Of a stretch of DNA of 64,000 nt, positions 9,501 through 18,110 are shown in pieces. The stretch comes from Pseudomonas sp. IB20 (GTDB lineage: Bacteria > Pseudomonadota > Gammaproteobacteria > Pseudomonadales > Pseudomonadaceae). A program made the position numbers and the translations under genes. The notes under the pieces were generated by a model. The model had not been told where the DNA came from. It saw only the letters and a list, made by a program, of their open reading frames with translations, and did not search any database. The stretch spans positions 4,474,744 through 4,538,743 of the forward strand of contig NZ_CP046103.1 in assembly GCF_009707325.1 (NCBI RefSeq), given 5' to 3'. Every line of letters starts with the position of its first letter. Position 1 is the stretch's first letter.

Positions 9501-10355
9501 TACCACGCCAAGGAGCGCGGCAAGAACAACTTCCAGTTCTACCAGGCCGACATGAACGCCAGTGCGCTTGAGCGTCTGGAACTGGAAAGCGACCTGCGCC
9601 ACGCGCTGGATCAGAACGAATTCGTGCTGTATTACCAACCGCAGTTCAGCGGCGATGGCAAACGTTTGACCGGCGCCGAAGCCCTGCTGCGCTGGCGCCA
9701 CCCACGCCGTGGGCTGGTGCCGCCGGGTGACTTTATTCCGGTGCTGGAAGAGTTGGGGCTGGTGGTGGACGTGGGCGATTGGGTGCTGGCCGAAGCCTGC
9801 CGCCAGCTCAAGACCTGGCACCAGAACAAGGTGCGCGTGCCGAAAGTCTCGGTGAACATCTCGGCGCGGCAATTCTCGGATGGCCAGCTAGGCGAGCGCA
9901 TCGCCACCATTCTCAGGGACACGGGCCTGCCGCCGGCGTGCCTGGAGTTGGAGCTGACCGAAAGTATCCTCATGCGCGAAGTCAACGAAGCCATGCAGAT
10001 CCTCGCCAGCCTGAAAAACCTCGGCCTGAGCATCGCGGTGGACGACTTCGGCACGGGTTATTCGTCGCTGAACTACCTCAAGCAATTCCCCATCGACGTG
10101 TTGAAGATCGACCGCACCTTTGTCGATGGCCTGCCGTCCGGTGAGCAGGACGCGCAGATCGCCCGGGCGATTATCGCCATGGCCCACAGCCTCAACCTGG
10201 CGGTGATCGCCGAGGGTGTGGAAACCCATGAGCAGCTGGATTTCCTGCGGGAGCATGGTTGCGATGAGGTGCAGGGTTATCTGTTTGGGCGGCCGATGCC
10301 GGCGAACCGGTTTGAGGCGCAGTTCAGTAACGAGGCGCTTTTTCTGTTCGACTGA
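6504..10355 (+). CDS. morA: Membrane PAS-GGDEF-EAL c-di-GMP signalling protein (MorA)
   Basis: A 1283-residue inner-membrane sensor. TM1 is at ~27-47, followed by a periplasmic region, with TM2 at ~261-283. Then come several PAS-type segments (~295-845), a GGDEF domain with intact GGDEF at 927-931, and an EAL domain with EALLRW at 1059-1064. The EAL catalytic set (VNISARQ, ELTES, DDFGTGYSSL, LKIDRTF, IAEGVET) looks complete, so both cyclase and phosphodiesterase activity are plausible. The inhibitory RxxD site before GGDEF reads AEDD, so it appears absent. The start is a TTG. Its place between ettA and glyA matches P. aeruginosa MorA, a motility and biofilm regulator. Confidence 0.88.
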   Translation: MSKVTPPTPLRAAHIAPGAPLHGTLKGALATLVLMLLALLFWQLLDQLQQNQKNQQQYTIDYSADLGEQISLNMALSAKIALNLLPMVEPPRNDEQQQALMRTLQRSLPELRSVALLAPSGAMIRDTAKDSQDSAYLEELVQRSQSQPYYLSNNPDGTLIYLLLQQPSGSSKMYWALRLAPSYLSNLSRQDGQGQRPMWTIENRLNHRVVGRDTGMPAQWASALTPDELNKSVLVTPLSKSDWQLRGLFDRGAVLEQLLPAFIGKCLLGLALSLIPVIVLLNMRRRQRQVHEGRRRYQDIFEGTGVALCVLDLSGLKAFFDKAHGQTREQLQAWLHNNAEERQQLLKELRVTEVNQVAVRLLNVSSCEQAWERLIDDCPRNATAIGHQVLEAVLTQQKQLELEIQFNDVAGNDQYLWLVMRLPEQQDDFKAVILSISDITSRKLIELSLVERESFWSDVVRTVPDHLYVQDVISQRMIFSNHHLGHTLGYNKAELQQMGEYFWEILLHPDDAEHYHDLRQQQREVGYTTQLQCQLRFRHRDNQWRRFDIREQALARDKTAAVTRIIGVAKDITDQIEASESLRDSEQRYRMLAESISDVICSTDSQLALNYISPSVNAVLGYDVDWVFKNGWQSIIANPQQLTGIYSLVEQVSRSLGDVAALNKLRDDVQTQLFLFDCLRADGRKVPIELRLVLVWDEHGAFEGILGVGRDISQQRRAEKDLRMAATVFEHSTSAILITDPAGYIVQANEAFSRVSGYAVADVLDQLPNMLTVDEQQEAHLRYVLKQLHQHSTWEGEVWLKRRNGEHYPAWVGITAVFDDEGDLASYVCFFSDISERKASEQRIHRLAYYDALTHLPNRTLFQDRLHTALQSAERQKSWVVLMFLDLDRFKPINDSLGHAAGDRMLKEMATRLLGCVAEDDTVARMGGDEFTLLLQPRASREMALNRAITVAEQILASLVKPFVLEGREFFVTASIGIALSPQDGNELSQLMKNADTAMYHAKERGKNNFQFYQADMNASALERLELESDLRHALDQNEFVLYYQPQFSGDGKRLTGAEALLRWRHPRRGLVPPGDFIPVLEELGLVVDVGDWVLAEACRQLKTWHQNKVRVPKVSVNISARQFSDGQLGERIATILRDTGLPPACLELELTESILMREVNEAMQILASLKNLGLSIAVDDFGTGYSSLNYLKQFPIDVLKIDRTFVDGLPSGEQDAQIARAIIAMAHSLNLAVIAEGVETHEQLDFLREHGCDEVQGYLFGRPMPANRFEAQFSNEALFLFD

Positions 10356-10529
10356 AACCTTGCAGGGGTGCTGATGGCCCCATCGCGGGCAAGCCCGCCA
10401 GGCAGTACAGGCACCGCCTATCCCCAGATGAGCCCCACTTGTCCGCGACATGATGTCCTTTCATATGCCATCTAAAACCCATTGGGTTAGAATGCCCTCC
10501 TTTTCTGCCCCCGATCCTTGAGGACCGCC

Positions 10530-11783
10530 ATGTTCAGCCGTGATTTGACTATTGCCAAGTACGACGCCGATCTCTTCGCCGCCATGGAGCAAGAAGCCGT
10601 GCGCCAGGAAGAGCACATTGAGCTGATCGCTTCGGAAAACTACACCAGCCCTGCGGTGATGGAGGCTCAAGGTTCGGTTCTGACCAACAAGTACGCCGAA
10701 GGCTACCCAGGCAAGCGCTACTACGGCGGTTGCGAGTACGTCGACGTGGTTGAGCAGTTGGCCATCGACCGTGCCAAGGAACTGTTCGGCGCCGATTACG
10801 CCAACGTCCAGCCACACGCCGGCTCCCAAGCCAACAGCGCCGTGTACCTGGCCCTGCTGCAAGGCGGCGACACCATCCTGGGCATGAGCCTGGCCCACGG
10901 CGGTCACCTGACCCACGGCGCCAGCGTTTCCTCCTCCGGCAAGCTGTACAACGCCGTTCAATACGGTATCGACGCCAACGGCCTGATCGACTACGACGAA
11001 GTCGAGCGCCTGGCAGTTGAGCACAAGCCAAAAATGATCGTGGCCGGTTTCTCTGCCTACTCGCAGATCCTGGATTTCCCACGCTTTCGCGAGATCGCTG
11101 ACAAAGTCGGCGCGTACCTGTTCGTGGACATGGCTCACGTGGCCGGTCTGGTCGCCGCTGGCGTCTACCCGAACCCGGTGCCTTACGCTGACGTGGTCAC
11201 CACCACGACTCACAAAACCCTGCGCGGCCCACGTGGCGGCCTGATCCTGGCGCGCGCCAACGCCGAGATCGAGAAGAAGCTGAACTCCGCTGTATTCCCA
11301 GGCGCCCAAGGCGGCCCGCTGGAGCACGTGATCGCGGCTAAAGCGATCTGCTTCAAAGAAGCCCTGCAGCCTGAGTTCAAGACTTACCAGCAACAAGTGG
11401 TGAGGAACGCCAAGGCCATGGCCGGTGTGTTCATCGAACGCGGCTACGACGTGGTGTCCGGCGGTACTGAAAACCACCTGTTCCTGCTGTCGCTGATCAA
11501 GCAGGACATTTCCGGTAAAGATGCTGACGCTGCCCTGGGCAAAGCCTTCATCACCGTGAACAAAAACTCCGTGCCGAACGACCCTCGTTCGCCGTTCGTC
11601 ACCTCCGGCCTGCGCTTCGGTACTCCGGCTGTGACCACGCGTGGCTTCAAGGAAGCAGAGTGCAAGGAACTGGCCGGCTGGATCTGCGACATCCTGGCGG
11701 ACCTGAACAACGAAGCCGTGATCGACGCGGTACGTGAGAAGGTCAAGGCCATCTGCAAAAAGCTGCCGGTATACGGCGCTTGA
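10530..11783 (+). CDS. glyA: Serine hydroxymethyltransferase
   Basis: A 417-residue PLP enzyme that interconverts serine and glycine with tetrahydrofolate. It shows the N-terminal IELIASENYTSPAVMEAQGS motif, the YAEGYPGKRYYGG loop and the PLP-lysine motif TTTTHKTLRGPRGG. The ATG at 10530 follows GAGGACC and gives the canonical MFSRDLTI N terminus; the TTG at 10518 is less likely. It is monocistronic with its own terminator. P. aeruginosa has several glyA paralogues, and synteny suggests this is the glyA3 equivalent (PA4602). Confidence 0.96.
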   Translation: MFSRDLTIAKYDADLFAAMEQEAVRQEEHIELIASENYTSPAVMEAQGSVLTNKYAEGYPGKRYYGGCEYVDVVEQLAIDRAKELFGADYANVQPHAGSQANSAVYLALLQGGDTILGMSLAHGGHLTHGASVSSSGKLYNAVQYGIDANGLIDYDEVERLAVEHKPKMIVAGFSAYSQILDFPRFREIADKVGAYLFVDMAHVAGLVAAGVYPNPVPYADVVTTTTHKTLRGPRGGLILARANAEIEKKLNSAVFPGAQGGPLEHVIAAKAICFKEALQPEFKTYQQQVVRNAKAMAGVFIERGYDVVSGGTENHLFLLSLIKQDISGKDADAALGKAFITVNKNSVPNDPRSPFVTSGLRFGTPAVTTRGFKEAECKELAGWICDILADLNNEAVIDAVREKVKAICKKLPVYGA

Positions 11784-11800
11784 TTGCAGTTGCTTGAACA

Positions 11801-11830
11801 AAAAGCCCGGCTTTAGAGCCGGGCTTTTTT
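11801..11830 (+). terminator. Intrinsic terminator of glyA
   Basis: AAGCCCGGC-TTTAGA-GCCGGGCTT is followed by a T-run, 18 bases after the stop codon. Confidence 0.93.
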
Positions 11831-11870
11831 ATGCCTGAAATCACTGCGTTCCCAACTTGAAATGCACTTC

Positions 11871-11961
11871 CATGTGGGAGCTGGCTTGCCTGCGATGGCG
11901 GTGTATCAGTCACAGCTGTATCAGCTGAAAAACCGCTATCGCAGGCAAGCCAGCTCCCACA
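11871..11961. repeat. REP pair between glyA and yjiA
   Basis: TGTGGGAGCTGGCTTGCCTG and the inverted CAGGCAAGCCAGCTCCCACA enclose a short linker. The doublet lies between two convergent genes. Confidence 0.92.
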
Positions 11962-11979
11962 GTTTGATCGCATTTCAAA

Positions 11980-12939
11980 TCAGGATTGGTAGACCTTCGC
12001 AAAGCCCTCGCGAATTTTGTCTTCTGGCAGTTCGTCAGCAATAAACACAATCACACTTTCGCGCGCCTCGCCCTCGGCCCATTCGGTGTCCCAATCGAAC
12101 CCGTAAAGCTTGAGCACGCCCTGGAACACCATGCGCCGGTCTTCACCGGCAATGTTCAGCACGCCTTTGTAGCGCAGCAGTTGCTTGCCGTGGTCTTCCA
12201 ACAGCTCGTTCATGAACGCGCTGAGGCGGTCGATATCCAGCGGCTGGTCAGTGCGTAATACCAAGCTGGAAATGCGGTCGATAGACGGCGCAGCGCTGAC
12301 CGGGCGCAGGCTCATGCCGGCGTTGAGGTTAAAGCCGCGCACATCAAGCAATTCGGCCAGGTCGATGGCGCCGTGGTCGACCACCCGAATCGGCGCGCGG
12401 CGGTTGATGCGGGTCAGGCGCTGGCTGAGGGCATCGAAGGTCGCTTCGTCCACCAGGTCGCGCTTGCTCACCAGCAGGCGGTCGGCGAAACCAATCTGGG
12501 CCTGGGCGATGGTTTGGGTCAGGTGATGTTCGGCATGGGCCGCGTCCACCAAGGTAATGATGCCATCGAGGATGTAGCGCTCGCGCAGTTCTTCGTCGAT
12601 GAAAAAGGTCTGGGCCACGGGCGCAGGATCGGCCAAGCCGGTGCACTCGATCACCAGGCGGTCGAAGGCGATCTCGCCGCTGTCCAGGCGCTCAAGCAGC
12701 AGGTACAGAGCTTTGGTCAGGTCGGTGTGGATGGTGCAACACACGCAGCCGTTGGACAGGGTCATGACCTGCACCGGCTCGGCGCCTAACAGCTGGGTGT
12801 CGATACCGGCGTCACTGAATTCGTTTTCGATCACGGCGATTTTCAGGCCGTGTTCGGCTTTGAGCAGGTGGCGCAGCAAGGTGGTTTTGCCGGCGCCGAG
12901 GAAGCCGCTGAGGATGGTGACGGGGATGGGAGAGGACAA
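11980..12939 (-). CDS. yjiA: CobW/YjiA-family GTPase (COG0523 metal chaperone-like)
   Basis: A 319-residue G3E GTPase. It has Walker A GFLGAGKTTLL at the N terminus, the metal-binding GCVCCTIH (CxCC) motif, an ECTGLADP switch region and SKRD in place of the classic NKxD. The C-terminal CobW domain contains LLRYKGVLNIAGEDRRMVFQGV. The start is a TTG at 12939, preceded by AAGGAG at 12946-12951. An in-frame ATG ten codons upstream has no such site. The neighbouring yjiX and cstA match PA4604-PA4606. A role in zinc or other metal delivery is inferred from the family only. Confidence 0.88.
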   Translation of the reverse strand: MSSPIPVTILSGFLGAGKTTLLRHLLKAEHGLKIAVIENEFSDAGIDTQLLGAEPVQVMTLSNGCVCCTIHTDLTKALYLLLERLDSGEIAFDRLVIECTGLADPAPVAQTFFIDEELRERYILDGIITLVDAAHAEHHLTQTIAQAQIGFADRLLVSKRDLVDEATFDALSQRLTRINRRAPIRVVDHGAIDLAELLDVRGFNLNAGMSLRPVSAAPSIDRISSLVLRTDQPLDIDRLSAFMNELLEDHGKQLLRYKGVLNIAGEDRRMVFQGVLKLYGFDWDTEWAEGEARESVIVFIADELPEDKIREGFAKVYQS

Positions 12940-12968
12940 AATATTCTCCTTGAAGAAACACAGAAACA

Positions 12969-13091
12969 AATGTGGGAGCAGACCTATGTGGGGGCTGGCT
13001 TGCCTGCGATGCAGACACCTCGGTCTTCCAGTTAGACCGAGCTGATGCTATCGCAGGCAAGCCAGCTCCCACACAAGCCCGCTCCCACAGG
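12969..13091. repeat. REP cluster upstream of yjiA
   Basis: Two forward REP halves (around 12970 and 12990) and two inverted halves (around 13050 and 13080) are packed between yjiX and yjiA, suggesting a REP doublet inserted beside another. Confidence 0.85.
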
Positions 13092-13118
13092 GGATCACCA
13101 CACGCCCAACTTATCGGG

Positions 13119-13316
13119 CTAGCAGCACTTAGGCCCACCCTTGCCACCGTAACGGGCTTCCTGGCGTTCCCGGAAGAACGCCTTGTAGTCCATCATCGGT
13201 TTGTCCGGGTGTTTGGTCTGCATATGCTCGACGTACGTATCGTAGTCGGGCATGCCGACCATCAGGCGTGCGGCCTGACCGAGGTATTTACCGAGGCGAC
13301 TGATGTCATTGAACAT
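13119..13316 (-). CDS. yjiX: YbdD/YjiX family small protein
   Basis: A 65-residue basic protein with the family pattern YLGQAARLMVGMPDYDTYVEHM...HPDKPMMDYKAFFRERQEARYGG and a terminal CC pair. It starts 15 bases after cstA, almost certainly in the same transcript. Members of this family almost always accompany CstA/BtsT transporters and may assist them; the mechanism is unknown. Confidence is high from both the motif and the neighbour. Confidence 0.93.
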   Translation of the reverse strand: MFNDISRLGKYLGQAARLMVGMPDYDTYVEHMQTKHPDKPMMDYKAFFRERQEARYGGKGGPKCC

Positions 13317-13331
13317 GGTTGCAACCCTCGA

Positions 13332-15398
13332 TTAAGCGTCCGGTACGGCCTGGAACGGGGATTCTTTATCCGTACGTTCTTTGTTACCCCAGGCGGCCAC
13401 GCCGACTTTGATCGCATAGAACAGGATGCTGAAGACCACGAACAGGAACAGTACCGTCAATGTCGCGTTCGTGTAGGCGTTCCAGATCACATGCTGCATC
13501 TGGTCGATGCTCTTCGCCGGGGCAAGTATCTGCCCGTTGGCCAACGCATCGCTGTACTTCTTGGCCAGCGACAGGAAGCCAATCGCCGGGTTCGCATCGA
13601 ACAGCTTGATGAAGCCTGCGGTCACGGTGCAGATCAGCAACCAGACCGCCGGCAGCATGGTCACCCAGATGTAGCGCTGGCGTTTCATTTTTATCAGCAC
13701 AACCGTGGCGAGCATCAGCGCGATACCGGCCAGCATCTGGTTGGAGATACCGAACAGCGGCCACAAGGTGTTGATGCCGCCCAATGGGTCGATCACGCCT
13801 TGGTACAGCAAGTAGCCCCACATCGCCACGCAGCCTGCGGTGGCGATCAGGTTGGCGGTCCAGGACTCGGTTCGCTTGAGCGCCGGAACGAAGGAGCCGA
13901 GCAGATCCTGGAGCATGAAGCGACCGGCGCGGGTGCCGGCGTCCACTGCAGTCAGGATGAACAGCGCTTCGAACAGGATCGCAAAGTGGTACCAGAACGC
14001 CATGGTGTTTTCACCCGGCAGCACACTGTGCAGGATCTGCGCGATACCAACCGCCAGGGTCGGCGCACCGCCGGCACGGGCCAGGATCGTGGTTTCACCA
14101 ATATCGTTAGCCACCGCTTGCAGCGCTTCAGGGGTGATTGCGAAACCCCAACTGCTGACGGTTTGCGCAACGGTCACCACGTCCGAACCTACCACGGCAG
14201 CCGGGCTGTTCATGGCGAAGTACACGCCTGGCTCGATCACCGAAGCGGCAACCATGGCCATGATGGCCACGAACGACTCCATCAACATGCCGCCATACCC
14301 GATGTAGCGCGAGTGGGCTTCATTGGCCAACAGCTTGGGCGTGGTGCCCGAGGAAATCAGTGCGTGGAAACCCGATACCGCGCCACAGGCGATGGTGATG
14401 AACAGGAACGGGAACAGACCGCCCTTCCACACTGGGCCAGTGCCATCGATAAACTGAGTCAATGCTGGCATTTTCAGGTCGGGCATGGTGACCAGGATGC
14501 CGATTGCCAGGGCAATGATGGTGCCGATCTTCAGGAACGTAGACAGGTAGTCACGCGGGGCGAGGATGAGCCACACCGGCAATACCGCAGCCACGAAGCC
14601 GTAACCGACCAGCATCCAAGTGATCTGGATCCCGGTGAAGGTGAACGCTTTTGCCCACACTGGATCAGCGGCAATCTGCCCGCCCAGCCAGATCGAACCC
14701 AGCAGCAACAACACACCAATAATCGAGATTTCACCGATGCGGCCCGGGCGGATGTAGCGCATGTAGACGCCCATGAACATCGCGATCGGGATGGTCGCCA
14801 TCACCGTGAAGATGCCCCACGGGCTTTCGGCCAGGGCCTTGACCACGATCAGCGACAGCACCGCGAGGATGATGATCATGATCAGGAAGCAGCCAAACAG
14901 CGCGATGGTCCCGGGAATGCGGCCCATTTCTTCGCGGACCATGTCCCCGAGGGAGCGGCCGTTGCGACGGGTGGACAGGAACAGGATCATGAAATCCTGC
15001 ACCGCGCCCGCCAACACCACCCCGGCAATCAGCCACAGGGTGCCGGGCAGGTAGCCCATTTGCGCCGCCAGTACCGGGCCGACCAGCGGACCTGCACCGG
15101 CAATCGCCGCAAAGTGGTGACCAAAAAGGATGTGTTTGTTGGTCGGCACATAGTCCAGACCGTCATTGTTGAGCACTGCGGGGGTGGCCCGTCGTGGATC
15201 GAGCTGCATCACGTTGTTAGCGATGAACAGACTGTAGTAACGGTACGCAACCAGGTAGATGGCCACAGCAGCGACCACAATCCACAAGGCGTTGATCGCC
15301 TCGCCGCGGCGCAAGGCCACTACGCCCAGGGCGCACGCTCCTACGATTGCCAGCACCAGCCAGGGTAAGTGGCGTAGCAGGCTATTATTATTTTTCAT
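13332..15398 (-). CDS. cstA: CstA/BtsT-type carbon starvation transporter
   Basis: A 688-residue polytopic inner-membrane protein of the CstA family, with about 16-18 predicted hydrophobic segments. Recognisable motifs are GHHFAAIAGAGPLVGPVLAAQMG near the N terminus and SGTTPKLLANEAHSRYIGYGGMLMESFVA in the middle. E. coli members import peptides (CstA) or pyruvate (BtsT). The ATG at 15398 gives the usual MKNNNSLLRHLPWLVLAIV start; the open frame upstream lacks support. It is followed by yjiX. Whether the main substrate is pyruvate or peptides cannot be told from sequence alone. Confidence 0.93.
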   Translation of the reverse strand: MKNNNSLLRHLPWLVLAIVGACALGVVALRRGEAINALWIVVAAVAIYLVAYRYYSLFIANNVMQLDPRRATPAVLNNDGLDYVPTNKHILFGHHFAAIAGAGPLVGPVLAAQMGYLPGTLWLIAGVVLAGAVQDFMILFLSTRRNGRSLGDMVREEMGRIPGTIALFGCFLIMIIILAVLSLIVVKALAESPWGIFTVMATIPIAMFMGVYMRYIRPGRIGEISIIGVLLLLGSIWLGGQIAADPVWAKAFTFTGIQITWMLVGYGFVAAVLPVWLILAPRDYLSTFLKIGTIIALAIGILVTMPDLKMPALTQFIDGTGPVWKGGLFPFLFITIACGAVSGFHALISSGTTPKLLANEAHSRYIGYGGMLMESFVAIMAMVAASVIEPGVYFAMNSPAAVVGSDVVTVAQTVSSWGFAITPEALQAVANDIGETTILARAGGAPTLAVGIAQILHSVLPGENTMAFWYHFAILFEALFILTAVDAGTRAGRFMLQDLLGSFVPALKRTESWTANLIATAGCVAMWGYLLYQGVIDPLGGINTLWPLFGISNQMLAGIALMLATVVLIKMKRQRYIWVTMLPAVWLLICTVTAGFIKLFDANPAIGFLSLAKKYSDALANGQILAPAKSIDQMQHVIWNAYTNATLTVLFLFVVFSILFYAIKVGVAAWGNKERTDKESPFQAVPDA

Positions 15399-15572
15399 TT
15401 TTATATTCCAGCCAGGGTGGACAGAAAGGACAGCCAGCCCGAGTTTAGCGCTACTGGCCTTAAAGGCCACCCCCCTACGTTGGTCTAGAGCCTTGCAAGC
15501 GTAAAAAAAGCAGAAATAAAGGCCCGTTGATGGCACGCGGCTACAATCCTTCTACCCACAGAGGATTTGAGC

Positions 15573-15941
15573 ATGAGCGAACAGCCGTCTGATCGACGCC
15601 GTTTTCGGCGTATCGCCTTCGATGCACGAACGACCATTGCGCAAAACGGCTGGAATTGGCCGGTGCAATTGGTGGATTTATCGCTCAAAGGCTTGTTGGT
15701 GCAACGGCCGGATGACTGGCAGGGCAATCGCGCAGAGTCGTTCGACGTGGATATCCGCCTGGACCCACAGGCGCATATAAAGATGAAGGGGACGCTGGCC
15801 CATGACGACCATGGGCAGTTGGGTTTTGTGTGCGAGTACATCGACCTGGAGTCGATCAGCCATTTGCGGCGGTTGATCGAGTTGAACCTCGGCGATCAGG
15901 AAGAACTTGAACGGGAACTCGGCGCGCTGCTGCAGGTGTGA
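15573..15941 (+). CDS. mapZ: PilZ-domain c-di-GMP receptor (MapZ-like)
   Basis: A 122-residue single-domain PilZ protein. The c-di-GMP-binding motif RRRFRRI is at residues ~8-14, and the second motif, DLSLKG, matches (D/N)xSxxG. In P. aeruginosa the equivalent gene PA4608, also between cstA and radA, encodes MapZ. That protein binds the chemotaxis methyltransferase CheR1 when c-di-GMP is high. GAGGATTTGAGC supports the ATG at 15573. With morA nearby, the region carries both enzyme and receptor for c-di-GMP. Orthology is by synteny and size. Confidence 0.82.
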   Translation: MSEQPSDRRRFRRIAFDARTTIAQNGWNWPVQLVDLSLKGLLVQRPDDWQGNRAESFDVDIRLDPQAHIKMKGTLAHDDHGQLGFVCEYIDLESISHLRRLIELNLGDQEELERELGALLQV

Positions 15942-15945
15942 CGAT

Positions 15946-16680
15946 TCAGGGAAACGCCGTACGCGCAGGGAATTCGTTTTCCGCGTCCCAGTAGCCCGCC
16001 TTCTGGCTCGACGTGGCCTGCCATTGCCCGTCGACAAAACGGTAGGTTTCAAAGCGCGTGGCGAAATCATCATCGCCGTCACCGTCCATAAATGAAGAGA
16101 CTTGCAACAATTCATCTGCGCCACCCTCGGCGGGTGTTGCAATCTGCCACGCGGCTTTGCCGGTTTGGGCCAGGGTCAATGGCTCGACCTTACCGCCGGC
16201 GCCCTTGTAATTCACCGGGTTGAGTTGCTGCTGGGTCGGCAGCAGCAGTTGCGTCGCGGGGCCGCTATAGCTGCCCATTGGCGCCGTCTGATCGATGGTC
16301 AAAAAATACACAGGTTCCGGCAGCCCTTTGATTGGGGCCTTTTCGACCTTGGCCAAGGGGTAGCCGAGATCTTTGCTCGCCAGTACCTCGCCGGACGCCG
16401 ACAGCAAGCGCAGCTGGGCTTTGAGCAGCGGGTTTTCAACCAGATCACCGGGCTCGTCAAACGAGTCCTCATCCAGGCCACTGCCCCAGCTGTCTTTGTG
16501 CAACTGGGCGCTGATGCGTTGGTCTTCCAGCACCTGCAACACGCTGCCGTACTGCGTCGCCAATTTCTGCGCCGATCGGTAACCGATCGGCAGCTTGGCC
16601 GACTCGGCCAAGGCGATCCCCGGCAATCCCGCCAAGGCCATGAACAGGGCAATGGCTGCCCAGCGATTGGCGTTATGCAT
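15946..16680 (-). CDS. Secreted periplasmic protein of unknown function
   Basis: A 244-residue protein with a clear signal peptide (MHNANRWAAIALFMALAGLPGIALAES, likely cleaved after ALA). The ATG at 16680 has AGGGATG eight bases upstream; two earlier in-frame ATGs lack spacing for a ribosome-binding site. The C-terminal half has a DGDGDDDFATRFETYRF stretch that could bind calcium or resemble an FG-GAP-like repeat, but this is speculative. It lies 27 bases downstream of radA and may share its transcript. I do not recognise the family. Confidence 0.75.
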   Translation of the reverse strand: MHNANRWAAIALFMALAGLPGIALAESAKLPIGYRSAQKLATQYGSVLQVLEDQRISAQLHKDSWGSGLDEDSFDEPGDLVENPLLKAQLRLLSASGEVLASKDLGYPLAKVEKAPIKGLPEPVYFLTIDQTAPMGSYSGPATQLLLPTQQQLNPVNYKGAGGKVEPLTLAQTGKAAWQIATPAEGGADELLQVSSFMDGDGDDDFATRFETYRFVDGQWQATSSQKAGYWDAENEFPARTAFP

Positions 16681-16707
16681 TGCACTCATCCCTGACTGAT
16701 CCATAAA

Positions 16708-18075
16708 TTATTCGAAAAGTGCATCCAACGCCTGTTCCAGGCGCGTCACGCCAATCACCTTCAACCCCGCCGGCATTTCCTTCGGCGCATTGCCCTTGGG
16801 CACAATCGCGCGTTTGAAGCCGTGCTTGGCGGCTTCCTTCAAGCGCTCCTGACCACTGGGCACCGGGCGCACTTCGCCTGACAGGCCAACTTCGCCGAAC
16901 ACCAACAGGTCGTGGGGCAGCGGTTTATTGCGCAAGCTGGACATCACCGCCGCCATCAGCGCCAAGTCAGACGCGGTTTCCAGCACCTTGACCCCGCCGA
17001 CCACGTTGAGGAACACGTCCTGGTCGTGGGTAGGAATGCCACCGTGACGGTGCAGCACGGCAAGCAGCATCGCCAGGCGGTTCTGGTCCAGGCCGAGGGT
17101 GACCCGGCGCGGGTTGGCTAAGTGACTGTCATCCACCAACGCCTGCACTTCCACCAGCATTGGCCGGGTGCCTTCCCACGTTGCCATCACCACACTGCCT
17201 GGGACTTCTTCCTGGGCGCGCGTCAGAAAGATCGCGGACGGGTTGGAGACTTCTTTCAGCCCGCGGTCGGTCATGGCGAACACACCCAGTTCGTTGACCG
17301 CGCCGAAGCGGTTCTTCACCGCCCGCAGCAAGCGCAGTCGGCCATCGGATTCGCCTTCGAAATACAGCACGGTGTCGACCATGTGCTCGAGCACCCGTGG
17401 CCCGGCCAGCGCGCCCTCTTTGGTCACGTGGCCGACCAGAAAGATCGCCGTGCCACTCTGCTTGGCATACCGCACCAGCAACGCCGCACTTTCACGCACC
17501 TGGGACACGCCGCCCGGTGCCGATTGCAATTGCTCGGTGAAAATCGTCTGGATCGAGTCGATCACCATGACCTTGGGCTTTTCGATGCGCGCCGTGGCGA
17601 TGATGCTTTCGATGCAGGTTTCGGTCATCACCCGCAGTTGGTCCTGGGGCAAGCCCAGGCGGCGGGCGCGCATTGCCACTTGCTGCTGGGATTCTTCGCC
17701 AGTGACGTACAGCGCCGGCATGCGGCTGGCAATGCTGCATAGGGTTTGCAGCAGGATGGTCGATTTACCGATGCCCGGGTCACCGCCGATCAGCACCACC
17801 GAGCCGTCCACCAGGCCGCCGCCGAGCACGCGGTCCAGCTCACCGGACGCGGTGGAGAAACGCGGGATTTCTTCGACGCTGACTTCGGCCAGGGTCTTGA
17901 TCTGCGCCTGTTGCCCGGTCCAGCCGGCGCGGCCGGTGGGGGCCGAAGCGCCGCCGCTTTCGATCATGGTTTCAGTCAGGGTGTTCCATGCGCCGCACTC
18001 GGTGCATTGGCCGGCCCACTTGGGAAAGGTCGCGCCGCACTCGGTGCAGCCGTACATGCGCTTGGCCTTTGCCAT
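16708..18075 (-). CDS. radA: DNA repair protein RadA
   Basis: A 455-residue RecA-like ATPase that assists branch migration and processing of recombination intermediates. The C4 zinc finger is at C10, C13, C24 and C27. Walker A GGDPGIGKST is at residues 97-106. The RadA-specific KNRFG motif is present, followed by a Lon-protease-like C-terminal domain. Length and domain order are canonical. It lies between mapZ and ankB, as in P. aeruginosa. Confidence 0.97.
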   Translation of the reverse strand: MAKAKRMYGCTECGATFPKWAGQCTECGAWNTLTETMIESGGASAPTGRAGWTGQQAQIKTLAEVSVEEIPRFSTASGELDRVLGGGLVDGSVVLIGGDPGIGKSTILLQTLCSIASRMPALYVTGEESQQQVAMRARRLGLPQDQLRVMTETCIESIIATARIEKPKVMVIDSIQTIFTEQLQSAPGGVSQVRESAALLVRYAKQSGTAIFLVGHVTKEGALAGPRVLEHMVDTVLYFEGESDGRLRLLRAVKNRFGAVNELGVFAMTDRGLKEVSNPSAIFLTRAQEEVPGSVVMATWEGTRPMLVEVQALVDDSHLANPRRVTLGLDQNRLAMLLAVLHRHGGIPTHDQDVFLNVVGGVKVLETASDLALMAAVMSSLRNKPLPHDLLVFGEVGLSGEVRPVPSGQERLKEAAKHGFKRAIVPKGNAPKEMPAGLKVIGVTRLEQALDALFE

Positions 18076-18110
18076 TTGAGAACCTCCAACCGAAAAACCG
18101 CGATGATAGC

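Noticed and set aside
12972..15368. A 798-codon open frame opposite cstA on the plus strand
   Set aside because: It is the antisense shadow of a long GC-rich gene: it is full of His, Gln and Arg, lacks a family pattern and has no ribosome-binding site.
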